From Rodentolepis nana (lineage: Eukaryota > Platyhelminthes > Cestoda > Cyclophyllidea > Hymenolepididae), in the NCBI GenBank assembly GCA_900617975.1, contig UZAE01013808.1, positions 1 through 18,980 on the forward strand: a DNA stretch of 18,980 bases. Reading direction: 5' to 3'. Shown here one piece after another: positions 1-8,484 of the stretch. How positions within the stretch are numbered: position 1 is the stretch's first letter; each line of letters begins with the position of its first letter. The position numbers were made by a program, and so were the translations under genes. The notes under the pieces are model-generated. The model searched no databases, was not told the origin of the DNA, and worked only from the letters and a program-made list of their open reading frames with translations.

Positions 1-839
1 GCTATAGCTTAGCTGGTTCTGGGAGTCTAGCTAGATGTTGAAGGATCTGCCACAGAGATTTCTGAGTCAGTCAGGCTTTAATAAAGTAGCAATCCGCTAC
101 AACTCTCCATAGATTGTTAAAAAAATTCAAGACTGATTTAGCACTCAAATGTATGGATATAAAGCTTTCGCGTGGGAAATTTTAATAAATATCATTCAGT
201 TTGATAAAAGGAAAATTACATTGCCTATTTATTGGTGACTGTTCTAAAATCATAAAGTCATTGTCTTACGTAGTTCAAAAGCGGTTCCAGTAATTTTAGA
301 AATCGTGCGCCAAGAATGATGAAATTTGAGTTCTGGAACGTGAGTTACTCATTTAGTAAACATCACTTGCTATCACTTGAAGCAGCTCACATAATCCTGT
401 TGAACTCCTCTTAACAGAAATTTACCAATGCGACGAATCAACTTTACCTAGGGAGTTTGAGGTCGAGGAGAAATGGCAACTGAAATTAATTGAGTAGAAA
501 AGTTATACACAATTTGAAGTTTTGATTTTCAGTTTAATCCATTCCTAATTACTTCAGCGTTAAAATGACCACATCATCCTTTTTAACCTAAGTAACTTAT
601 ATCCAAAGTACCTAAAGGTGAAAAGACCAATTGTTATTTAAACATAGTAGACCTCACTGAGGAGATATGGAAGTGAAACATATAGTTGATAATAGCAAAG
701 CTCCAATATGTATAGACGGCTTCTGTTTCGACCTAAAGTTATTTTATTTGCTGACGAGGAGGATAAAGCGTCAAGGTATGTCACTGTGTGCAGATTTCCA
801 TACATCTAGCTAGACTCCCAGAAATAGCTAAGCTACAGC
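1..839. mobile_element. Possible terminal-inverted-repeat element
   Basis: Positions 1-37 and 803-839 are inverted copies of each other with 34 of 37 bases matching; both contain the core CTGGGAGTCTAGCTAGATG, read inwards on the left and as its complement on the right. The interior is AT-rich and has no long open frame, which fits a non-autonomous DNA transposon or foldback element. The left arm starts at the window edge, so its true end and any target-site duplication cannot be seen. A second copy of the right arm lies at 5423-5459 because of the 602-base duplication. The repeat is directly visible; the element class is inference. Confidence 0.45.
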
Positions 840-1237
840 CTAGCTAAAGAGGAACCAGAGGGAACAAGTTTATTTAGGATGTATATTGCGGCAAAAATGC
901 ACACGCCGTAAGATTAGTCATAATCAACATGGCGGAATCGTTTAAACAAACGAAGTCTTTTGATTGGCTATTGGTTGTGAGCAATTTGCGATCACGTGCT
1001 AGACGACGACTTTCCCACAAAACCGTTACAGTCTCAAGTTATGAGAAAAATTAATTTGGTCGATTATTTACCAATTGCCAATTCCTAAATTTGATCCCGA
1101 AGCTTTATATTGGCAACGTCACAGTTACTTAGGCACAGGCCATATAAGCGATATCAACTTTTGAGTAAGCACCATAAGGAAATAAATTCGTTTTAATAAT
1201 ACTCCATGGTAGAAACAGGTATCGAAATATGCAAAGA
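636..1237 (+). repeat. 602-base direct repeat, copy 1
   Basis: This block reads the same as 5256-5857, line by line, with no difference noticed. It ends exactly at the undetermined base 1238, after which the sequence switches to a retrotransposon 3' end, whereas the second copy continues into unique sequence. It holds the right arm of the inverted repeat (803-839), a promoter-like cluster (926-998) and a 41-codon open frame starting with ATG at about 929. Perfect identity together with a junction at an undetermined base suggests duplicated assembly rather than an old genomic duplication. Confidence 0.85.
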
Positions 1238-1238
1238 N
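1238..1238. other. Undetermined base at a sequence junction
   Basis: A single n separates the end of the 602-base repeat from the retrotransposon fragment. Comparison with 5857-5960 shows that the natural continuation of the left side is different sequence. The n therefore marks a contig join or gap of unknown real length rather than one ambiguous base. Confidence 0.7.
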
Positions 1239-1442
1239 GCTGAGTTTAGACTACGTACCGGACACGATTGCTTGGCAAAACACCTTCACAGATTGGGAAT
1301 ATACACTCAACCCACATGCCCTCTATGTAACCTACATGAGGAAATGGAGAAGACCCACCTGATTCGGTGTCCAGCTCTAAAGAAAAGGACGGAAAGCCAA
1401 AGATACTGGGAAGCAAGAAGACAGCTAATGAACTGCTATTAA
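1239..1442 (+). pseudogene. C-terminal fragment of LINE reverse transcriptase ORF
   Basis: The frame encodes about 67 residues ending in TAA at 1440-1442. It contains the sequence RLRTGHDCLAKHLHRLGIY and then a zinc-knuckle-like pattern CPLC, nine residues, HLIRC. This arrangement is typical of the extreme C-terminus of ORF2 proteins of jockey-clade non-LTR retrotransposons, after the reverse transcriptase and any RNase H. No endonuclease or catalytic reverse-transcriptase residues are present because the fragment starts at the junction. The family call is based on recognised motifs; the exact clade is inference. It is a remnant, not a working gene. Confidence 0.8.
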
Positions 1443-1560
1443 TTAACTGCCATAAATGTACCCCCCCCCTCTCTTGGGGGAAGCTGAAGTCAGAGATTAA
1501 GGGCTAATGATAAATATCATAAAGCCTGCCATTTGAAATATATATATATATACATCGATA
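1239..1560 (+). mobile_element. 3' end of a jockey-type non-LTR retrotransposon
   Basis: This fragment holds the end of the reverse-transcriptase reading frame (1239-1442), then a C-rich stretch (about 1461-1469), then a 3' untranslated region that closes with GCCTGCCATTTGAAATA and a short TA-rich tail. About 60 bases before the tail match the 3' ends of the four short elements at 3461-3793, 4406-4734, 6605-6916 and 7947-8232, which ties them to this LINE. Everything 5' of 1239 is cut off at the undetermined base, so its original length and its target-site duplication are unknown. Confidence 0.8.
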
Positions 1561-3164
1561 TGGGAACGATTTTTTTTGCACACTTTTAGTGAAAATGCAA
1601 TAGCACTATAGAAAATTAATGCAAATTTGAACAAAGCTTTCTAACAATTAATTATTAGTAAAATAGATTTGTTACGCCGGCTCCATTTTACGAAATTTTT
1701 TAATTATTTTGGTTGCAGTTAACGCAAGAAATGCAAAATTCTAATTGGAATAGAAATGCCAACTTCCCTCACTTTTCACCCAATGCCCGTTTGCCAACTT
1801 TTGTCCAAATAATTTAATGTCGATTATCTGGCGTATGCACTGAAGACATTTTTATTGCATTACCTACTGTGCAGCGAGAACTGAAGAACTACTACGTGAA
1901 TATAACTCAGTTAGACAATTTAATTTAAAATCACAATGGTTTAATGAAATTTTAAGCAATTTTCTCCAAAATCAATATTAAGAATTACTCTTTCTATTGA
2001 ATTAAATATCTTGAAGCAATATGATTTCAAATAGTTTTTATTTTTATTTCCTTTCTAACGCTTCTATAACAAAAATAGTAGTTCCACGTTTCTCATTTTC
2101 ATGAAAGCGTAACCGATGCCTAATTTCTATTAAATGACTTTTATTGATTTTTTTTAAAGTACCTCAAAAGTTTTGAAATTGTTTTGATTGAGGGAAGCAA
2201 TGCGCACTGATGGCACAATTTTTACAAAATTGGCAAATGGGGATCCCATCAAATGATCGCCGGAAATGTTTAGCCTTCGTGGGTCATTATTGTCTAATCA
2301 AAAAAGGCTCATTTTTTCTTTCCAGTGGTTGAGAAGGTCATTGATCTCATATGGTCTTCTGTAGGTTAGATTCTTAACACTACAGAGGTGGAAGATAAGC
2401 TTTTATTTAACAAAGCTCTGAGGTTACCTAAAATAATGTGAATCTTTAGACTATCATAAATTTCCTAAAGACAATAATTTTACGATTTATTATAGTCAAT
2501 ACTCTAAAATATTGGCGCTTCAATTTAACATTCATAAAATGCGTAATTTAGATTGTAAGTAATTCATGCTTTATTTTTTTTTAAAAAAATGCGACTTATC
2601 AATGAAGTGTATTTTTTTCAAGTCAGAAAGTGAAGTATAGACAGCTTAAGTGCTGATTATGTGCCTGAACACTTATTAAATCACTCAAATTACTGACACA
2701 TTTGAAACATACATAAATTCAAAAATACCAATCTTTCCAAAACAAGCGCACTTTTTATTAGCTCTTAATTCTTATTGAATTATAAATTCTCCCTGTTGAG
2801 AAGTTTGCAATTTGGCCATTCATTTTCACCACGATTGAACAGTAATGGTGGCCGTCCAATTGATTTACGTTTCAGCAATCACCTGATCTTAAACTTTGTG
2901 TGAGTCTATGCTGAGCGTTAACAATTTGCGCGGAAGCATTCAATATACGAGTGAAATTTCGCTCGTTCTTTCATTGTTTTACATTTGTTAGCGTCTTATA
3001 ACTATGAATTTTACTACCCTGGTTTGCAGTTTTCAGCGTCCCATTGCTTAATGATTAGTTAATTAATTCAAAAGTTTGAGTCTTTCACTTACAATTATTC
3101 ATGTTCACATTCATTTTATTTTAAGCTAGGACAACATTCTCTTTCAGAACTGTTATTTTTTAAG
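1561..3164. other. AT-rich non-coding stretch
   Basis: I see no convincing open frame, repeat or RNA gene here. Poly-A and poly-T runs are common (for example 2570-2590), and stop codons are dense in all frames. It may be intergenic or intronic sequence of a gene that continues on the plus strand. Confidence 0.5.
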
Positions 3165-3349
3165 GAAATGGCTTTATTACATGGCAAAGTGGAATCAAGT
3201 CGTTTTAAAACTGCGGATTTTCACAGCTATTTCTGTAATGGTAAAATAACCCTGATGGTGAACAAACACGTAAACTTCGAAGCAGAGGTTATGCCTACAT
3301 ATAACACCAAGAATGTCCAGTTTGGAAGGAATACCCTAGTCCACTGTTA
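3165..3349 (+). CDS. Possible exon, unidentified product
   Basis: After a pyrimidine-rich stretch ending in TTTTTTAAG at 3164 there is an open frame of about 61 codons that closes with TAG at 3347-3349. A GTAAAA at 3241 and a GAAGCAG about 45 bases later could define a short in-frame intron, giving two alternative readings. The residues have a mixed, protein-like composition, but I recognise no motif. There is no confirmed partner exon: the next exon-like stretch, at 3927-4074, does not join in phase without an additional exon. It may be chance. Confidence 0.2.
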
Positions 3350-3460
3350 GATATTTAGTTTTGCCGTTGTAAAATAACGTGTTACAGAAATTCCACTTTC
3401 TTTTCATGTTAAGGAGAAAATCCAAAAAAGGCATAAATTACAGACAAAATAATTTTAAAA

Positions 3461-3793
3461 GGGGTGTGCAATAGACTTACCTCCACGTGGTGCACTCTGG
3501 GCAACGTATACTCACACGGCAAAACAGTCTATTAACCGGCAGTTGACTTCTGACTTCAAAATACCATGGCCTGACTGCTTGTCATATTCGACCCCTTTCA
3601 TAGTACTCATCTTACCTTTCTCTCTACCTTTGTGTCTGTCTGCCTCTTTTACATCTGTGAATCGCTCTTCTGTCCCCCCACCCCTCAACTTTCTGCTACT
3701 TTGATGAACCTTCCCTCTGTGAAGCCCGAAGTCAGCTAAATGGTTAATGATGGCTATCAAAACGCCTGCCATTTGAAATAAATAAATAAATAG
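3461..3793 (+). mobile_element. Short non-autonomous LINE derivative, copy A
   Basis: This full-length copy begins GGGGTGTGCAATAGACTTAC and ends with GCCTGCCATTTGAAATAAATAAATAAATAG. The first 80 or so bases match the 5' end of the LINE at 15257-15180 (minus strand), and the last 60 or so match the LINE 3' end at 1485-1545. The middle is pyrimidine-rich and non-coding. The bases TTTTAAAA just before (3453-3460) and just after (3794-3801) are a probable target-site duplication, which extends to about 14 bases if one mismatch is allowed. The copy lies about 610 bases from copy B in opposite orientation. Confidence 0.8.
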
Positions 3794-3926
3794 TTTTAAA
3801 ACTGAGCTAGTTCTAACGCAAAATTAAAAGAGATTGACCTCTGCGAATAACAAATTTTAAATTCCAGAACATGAAGTAAATGACATTTAATGTCCTGACT
3901 TTAGCCTTATGAGGTGTTTAATACAG

Positions 3927-4074
3927 ATTCCTGATCCCGGTGAAAGCAAAGTTGTTCTTCCTTTATTTCACTTTCTTGAAGGCGCAATCTGTTGCAAAAG
4001 GGACTTATTGATCAAGGTAATTAGTAGTAGATCCAACGCAACACAACCCGAGAATTTCATAAGCCATTTCAAAG
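3927..4074 (+). CDS. Possible internal exon, unidentified product
   Basis: A candidate acceptor (TTTAATACAG, ending at 3926) opens a 49-codon frame that ends one base past a codon at a good donor, AAAG|GTAGGT, at 4074/4075. The peptide starts IPDPGESKVVLPLFHFLEG and has a mixed composition that looks translated. I do not recognise the family and could not find an adjoining exon in phase within the window. The copy A insertion lies just upstream. It is either an exon of a plus-strand gene whose other exons I missed, or a coincidence. Confidence 0.28.
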
Positions 4075-4391
4075 GTAGGTTATTTCAGTTTTCATAACTA
4101 AACTTCCGCATGAATTTCCACTTTGGTGACCTTATCCTGCTCATTGACTTCTTATTGCAGAAGAGAGCATATTATCGATTTTAGTGAGTTTGAATTAAGG
4201 GAGGGGGGAGAGAGGAGGGGTGAGTAAGGGGTGGGCAACTAAAGCGTTCAATCTTTGTTTGAAAATGGAGTTATGTTTTGAGGTGGATCAAGGATATTTC
4301 AATACTCATGAAATCTTTTCTCACATTTATCTTTATTAAAATTAATTATATTACTGGGAGGAATAACTAATCAACATTGAATTTTTTCATT
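4075..4391. other. Non-coding stretch with purine-rich run
   Basis: There is no supported gene. A G-rich purine run lies at about 4198-4230 (GGGAGGGGGGAGAGAGGAGG). The remainder is AT-rich up to the target-site duplication of copy B. Confidence 0.5.
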
Positions 4392-4405
4392 AAAATACTT
4401 ATAGT

Positions 4406-4734
4406 ATTTATTTATTTATTTCAAATGGCAGGCGTTTTGATAGCCATCATTAACCATTTAGCTGACTTCGGGCTTCACAGAGGGAAGGTTCATCAAAGTA
4501 GCAGAAAGTCGAGGAGTGGGGAACAGAAGAGCGATTCAAAGATGCAAAAGAGATAGACGGACACAAAGGTAGAGAAAAAGGTAAGGGGAATACTGTGGAA
4601 GGGGTCGAATATGACAACCAGGGGGTCGTGGTAGTTAGAAGCCAGAAGTCAACTGCCGGTTAATAGACTTTTTTGCCGTATGAGTATACGTTGCCCAGGG
4701 TGCACCACGTGGAGGTAAGTCTATCGCACACCCC
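4406..4734 (-). mobile_element. Short non-autonomous LINE derivative, copy B
   Basis: This is a full-length copy in reverse orientation: its ATTT-repeat tail is at the left (4408-4420) and its 5' GGGGTGTGCGATAGACTTAC is at the right end (4734). The perfect 14-base duplication AAAATACTTATAGT flanks it at 4392-4405 and 4735-4748, which is the mark of target-primed insertion. The body is very similar to copy A, with small indels and substitutions. It encodes nothing recognisable. Confidence 0.9.
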
Positions 4735-4748
4735 AAAATACTTATAGT

Positions 4749-5090
4749 TGACTTAGTTAAACTCCATTTTCCCATTTCTTACATCATTTAATTAATACAT
4801 TCGATTCATGCTATTCTTCAAGTTTATCTGTATCCGTCTCGGCATAGCAATAGGACTTTTATTCACAGGCAGGTCAAATTAACTTTGAAAAGTAAGTGTA
4901 TTTAATTTAAAATACCTAATTATAAAGACTGAAATTGAACAGCTTTTTTAATGGAAAGTTTTAGCCGTAACTGAATTTCAATTTTCAAACCTCCTTTTTC
5001 AAGTTAACTAAGAATTTCTTTTCCTCTGACAATATTGCTTTTATTTATTCATCGTTCTTTCGGCGGGTGTGGCAACTCTANATTCGTTTT
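4749..5090. other. AT-rich non-coding stretch
   Basis: I see no gene or repeat between the copy B target-site duplication and the undetermined base at 5091. Confidence 0.5.
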
Positions 5091-5091
5091 A

Positions 5092-5230
5092 ATAATACTC
5101 CATGGTAGAAACAGGTATCGAAATATGCAAAGAAGTAAAAAGCAATAAATAGGTTTAATTTAATCATATAAGAAGAATTTAGCATATATCGATAGTTAAG
5201 CATCTTCTAGGGCCAATTTGGTTGGTTTGG
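5092..5230 (+). repeat. Partial duplicate of 5806-5944
   Basis: From the base after the n at 5091, the sequence matches 5806 onwards for nearly 140 bases, up to a G run. It therefore overlaps the end of the 602-base block and its true continuation. It ends in 22 consecutive G (5229-5250) where the other copy has only six, then AAAA and another n at 5255. The pattern looks like a collapsed or misjoined sequencing contig end. Confidence 0.8.
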
Positions 5231-5250
5231 GGGGGGGGGGGGGGGGGGGG
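5229..5250 (+). repeat. Run of 22 G
   Basis: An uninterrupted G homopolymer lies beside an undetermined base. The matching position in the other copy (about 5952-5957) has six G. A sequencing or tailing artefact at a read end is the simplest explanation. Confidence 0.85.
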
Positions 5251-5255
5251 AAAAN

Positions 5256-5857
5256 ATTTAAACATAGTAGACCTCACTGAGGAGATATGGAAGTGAAACA
5301 TATAGTTGATAATAGCAAAGCTCCAATATGTATAGACGGCTTCTGTTTCGACCTAAAGTTATTTTATTTGCTGACGAGGAGGATAAAGCGTCAAGGTATG
5401 TCACTGTGTGCAGATTTCCATACATCTAGCTAGACTCCCAGAAATAGCTAAGCTACAGCCTAGCTAAAGAGGAACCAGAGGGAACAAGTTTATTTAGGAT
5501 GTATATTGCGGCAAAAATGCACACGCCGTAAGATTAGTCATAATCAACATGGCGGAATCGTTTAAACAAACGAAGTCTTTTGATTGGCTATTGGTTGTGA
5601 GCAATTTGCGATCACGTGCTAGACGACGACTTTCCCACAAAACCGTTACAGTCTCAAGTTATGAGAAAAATTAATTTGGTCGATTATTTACCAATTGCCA
5701 ATTCCTAAATTTGATCCCGAAGCTTTATATTGGCAACGTCACAGTTACTTAGGCACAGGCCATATAAGCGATATCAACTTTTGAGTAAGCACCATAAGGA
5801 AATAAATTCGTTTTAATAATACTCCATGGTAGAAACAGGTATCGAAATATGCAAAGA
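5256..5857 (+). repeat. 602-base direct repeat, copy 2
   Basis: This copy appears identical to 636-1237, offset 4620. It begins directly after the n at 5255 and runs on without a break into 5858-5960, so it is the better candidate for the real locus. It includes the second inverted-repeat arm (5423-5459) and the promoter-like cluster at 5546-5618. Confidence 0.85.
5546..5618. promoter_or_regulatory. Promoter-like cluster: YY1-, NF-Y- and E-box-like sites
   Basis: Within about 70 bases there are AACATGGCGGA (5546-5556), which resembles a YY1 site; two inverted CCAAT motifs in GATTGGCTATTGGTTG (5582-5597), which resemble NF-Y sites; and TCACGTG (5612-5618), an E-box. Such clusters are known from TATA-less housekeeping promoters, often divergent ones. 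The possible gene start at 5994 lies 375 bases downstream and has further TCACGTG and ATGGCGGAA words (6028-6057). The same cluster is present at 926-998 in the other repeat copy. Function is inference. Confidence 0.35.
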
Positions 5858-5993
5858 AGTAAAAAGCAATAAATAGGTTTAATTTAATCATATAAGAAGA
5901 ATTTAGCATATATCGATAGTTAAGCATCTTCTAGGGCCAATTTGGTTGGTTGGGGGGTAAATCGGATATATTTAAATAGCAGAACACAAATCA

Positions 5994-6252
5994 ATGGGTC
6001 AAGCCGAGCAGATCAAAGCCCTAATGTCACGTGAGGCCGCTATTAGAATGGCGGAATTGCTGTCAGGTATAAAATCAAAATGACTATTTTAAAAGTATTT
6101 TTAAGAAAGGATCTTTTTCTGCTATTGCAGAAAAGAGGTGTTCTACCGTGATTATCCATTATTCAACACAGACCCAAAGAATATTTTATTTACACAACGC
6201 AACGTCGAATAAGAGACTATGGGTTTGTCATTTGCACTTTTACCTATTATAG
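5994..6252 (+). CDS. Possible two-exon small gene, unidentified
   Basis: An ATG at 5994 opens a 24-codon exon starting MGQAEQIKALMSREAAIRMA and ending at a donor, CAG|GTATAA (6066/6067). A 64-base intron ends in a strong acceptor, TTTTTCTGCTATTGCAG (6130). Splicing in phase leads to about 40 further codons and a TAG at 6250-6252. The first exon looks convincing; the second is less so, because another phase (KEVFYRDYPLFNTDPKNILF) looks more protein-like but does not join. It follows the promoter-like block at 5546-5618. No family is recognised. Confidence 0.35.
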
Positions 6253-6590
6253 GGGGACATGCCAAATCACACATCAGTATGTATGTATGATATATTTCCA
6301 AAAGTAAGGCCTCTTTATCACATTACACTTCAAAGGAGAAATCGATTTCTCTAGCCGGTGTCCGTATTACATCTTGCCAACACTCAACACATGAAATCTT
6401 CTTACATAATCTACAATAAATATTTAGAGAAGCATTTTTTAAATTTTCGCCTTACATGAAAAGTACAATAGAACGCAATAGGGCATGTTTCTTTACAACT
6501 CCCAGTTTAGTTCCTTTGCTGGTGGTAGTAGGATCGCTAAGATTCTTACGTAATGAGTGAAGCTTGTTAAGGTTTAAAATAAATCTCTCT
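6253..6590. other. Non-coding stretch
   Basis: I see no gene or repeat. It is AT-rich, with short C and G tracts. Confidence 0.5.
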
Positions 6591-6604
6591 ATATTTTAGA
6601 CCAT

Positions 6605-6916
6605 GGGGTGTGGGATAGACTTAGCTCCACGTGGTGCACCCTGGGCAACGTATACTCATACCGGCAGTTGACTTCAAACTACCAAGGCCCCCCTGTATGA
6701 CATATTCGACGACTTCCACAGTACTACATCACATTTTTTCTAAAGTTTCAACCTTCGTCTTTTTCTAAAGTTTCAACCTTCGTCTTTGAAACACTCAGTT
6801 TCCCCTCCTCTCGACTTTCTTTCACTTTGATATTCCTTCTCCTCTATGAAGCCTAAAGTCAACTAAGGGGCTAATGATAACCATCAAAACGCCTGCCATT
6901 TGATATAAATTAATAA
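6605..6916 (+). mobile_element. Short non-autonomous LINE derivative, copy C
   Basis: This copy starts GGGGTGTGGGATAGACTTAG and ends in GCCTGCCATTTGATATAAATTAATAA. The perfect 14-base target-site duplication ATATTTTAGACCAT flanks it at 6591-6604 and 6917-6930. It has lost the stretch ACGGCAAAAAAGTCTATTA that the other copies carry after the TATACTCAT word, so one arm of the 5' inverted repeat is missing. A 25-base tandem duplication (6736-6760 and 6761-6785) lies in the pyrimidine-rich middle. Confidence 0.9.
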
Positions 6917-6930
6917 ATATTTTAGACCAT

Positions 6931-7930
6931 TGGCTATTTGCCTGATTCATTATTAAGGTAATTACAATTTTATTATTTTCACCTGCAAGTAGTTTTTCCT
7001 TTCAGTCCTGGAATACGTCATCAATGTTGCTTAACGAAAAGCCCGAATAAGTATGGGTTCGATCAAACATCGAGTGAAATAACTTGGTATTTTAATAGTA
7101 AGCCATTATGCCATCTTAAATGAATCAGGCCAACATTGAGTATTCACACTGATTCAGGCCTGCTTATTCTAAACATCCCGTAATAACTCACATGACGTAA
7201 GCTAGAAGTCCCCCCCCCTCGAAGCGCCTGCTCAAGCCTCCATTAAGTTCCAGCGCCTTCCTCTTCGTCCAAAACTCCATTTCCTGCTCATTCCCTCTTT
7301 CGCCTCGTTCTTATTTCCACCCCCAAGGAGTGGCATTTGGTTAGCCTCTAAATTACACTGGATATATAAAAGAATATCTAAACTGACTTGGACGGACTAT
7401 CAGAGCAGAGGAATTAGAGCTACTTCCTATATCTATATATATTATTTAAACAGCGGCCCCTTTTGGATGCTAAAGAACACAATCGTGCTCCTAAGGGACT
7501 TTTCATGAGGTCTGGCTCATCGTCGCAGTGACGCTATGCGCAATTGAGAGGACGAACCACTACTCTCGAAAACAAATACCTCCCACATATGATAAAGTGT
7601 TTTAGCTAATAAATTTCACCTAATAATTTCCCCCATAAAAGACCTGCTTATGAGGAAAAAGGGAGTGGTCAACCTGTTATTTCTAATGCCACTTTAGACA
7701 TTCTGAACCCATTTTAGCAACGGCATCAAATATCTTTATTCAAGGGAGTGACACCTAGAGATGGAGAAAACAGCCACTCTACCCTGCACTCACAAAGAAC
7801 AAATAGTGGGAACAAAACTGACCAATCCTTCGACGCGCCAGCTTGGGCTAACCTTGCTTTATACCAATACACGCCTGCAGACCCACCCACACTTCTATCG
7901 TTTTGTCATTTGTCAAAAAACCGCTCGCCT
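6931..7930. other. Intergenic stretch with C-rich segment
   Basis: I see no supported gene. A C-rich segment at 7210-7330, followed by GAGTGGCATTTGGTTAGCC and TATATAAAA, resembles the pyrimidine-rich 3' regions of non-LTR elements, but I cannot assign it. The segment at 7450-7580 has higher GC than its surroundings and no long frame. Confidence 0.4.
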
Positions 7931-7946
7931 ACTTCTCCACTATCGT

Positions 7947-8232
7947 GGGCAACGTATACTCATACGGCAAAAAAGTCTATTAGCCGGCAGTTGACTTCAG
8001 ACTCCAAACTACTATCACCCCACCGTATGTCAAATTCGGCTACTTCAACCGTACTCACCTCACCCTTTTTCCAACTTTGTGTCTGTCTCTTTTACATCTT
8101 TGAAACACTCTTCTGTCCCCCCCCCCCATCTCGACCTTTTTCACTTCGATGATCCTTCCCATCTGTGAAGCCTGAAGTCAACTAAAGGGCTAATGATAAC
8201 TATCAAAACGCCTGCCATTTGATATAAATAAA
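7947..8232 (+). mobile_element. Short non-autonomous LINE derivative, copy D, 5' truncated
   Basis: This copy begins at GGGCAACGTATACTCATACG, so it lacks the first 40 or so bases of the family, and ends GCCTGCCATTTGATATAAATAA. The perfect 16-base duplication ACTTCTCCACTATCGT flanks it at 7931-7946 and 8233-8248. Truncation at the 5' end with an intact 3' end is the usual result of incomplete reverse transcription in target-primed insertion. The open frames that cross it are chance frames. Confidence 0.92.
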
Positions 8233-8248
8233 ACTTCTCCACTATCGT

Positions 8249-8380
8249 TATGGGACAGTGAACTGTAACCTAATTAAGACAAAATTGCAGTATGAATAAA
8301 CCCACATTCAACAGTGCACTGATGCAGACTCTATTTGTTAACACTTCTCGGTAAAACTTCCAACCAAAATATTCTTAAAC

Positions 8381-8382
<2 letters not shown>
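8249..8382. other. Spacer before microsatellite
   Basis: AT-rich spacer between copy D and the dinucleotide repeat. I see nothing else in it. Confidence 0.5.

Positions 8383-8420
<38 letters not shown>
8383..8420 (+). repeat. TA microsatellite grading into TG
   Basis: About fifteen TA units (8383-8412) are followed by four TG units. It lies about 65 bases beyond the stop codon of the minus-strand CENP-C-like gene, probably in or just past its 3' untranslated region. Confidence 0.95.
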
Positions 8421-8421
<1 letters not shown>

Positions 8422-8484
8422 TCATGTAACTATTTTGCTTTTGGGATTTGATGATGGGCGTTTAAGAGCTAATCAAAGCTAAAT

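Noticed and set aside
929..1051. Short frame starting MAESFKQTKSFDWLLV
   Set aside because: Its ATG lies inside a YY1-like ATGGCGG word and its body in a CCAAT/E-box cluster, so promoter sequence is a better explanation.
3512..3772. Minus-strand frame of 86 codons
   Set aside because: It lies wholly within copy A, antisense to the element, and is broken in the other copies.
7748..8152. Plus-strand open frames of 134 and 77 codons
   Set aside because: They cross the boundary of copy D, including its target-site duplication and C-rich non-coding middle, so they are chance frames.
3461..8232. Short elements as tRNA-derived SINEs
   Set aside because: I saw no polymerase III A or B box, and their 5' ends match the LINE rather than a tRNA.
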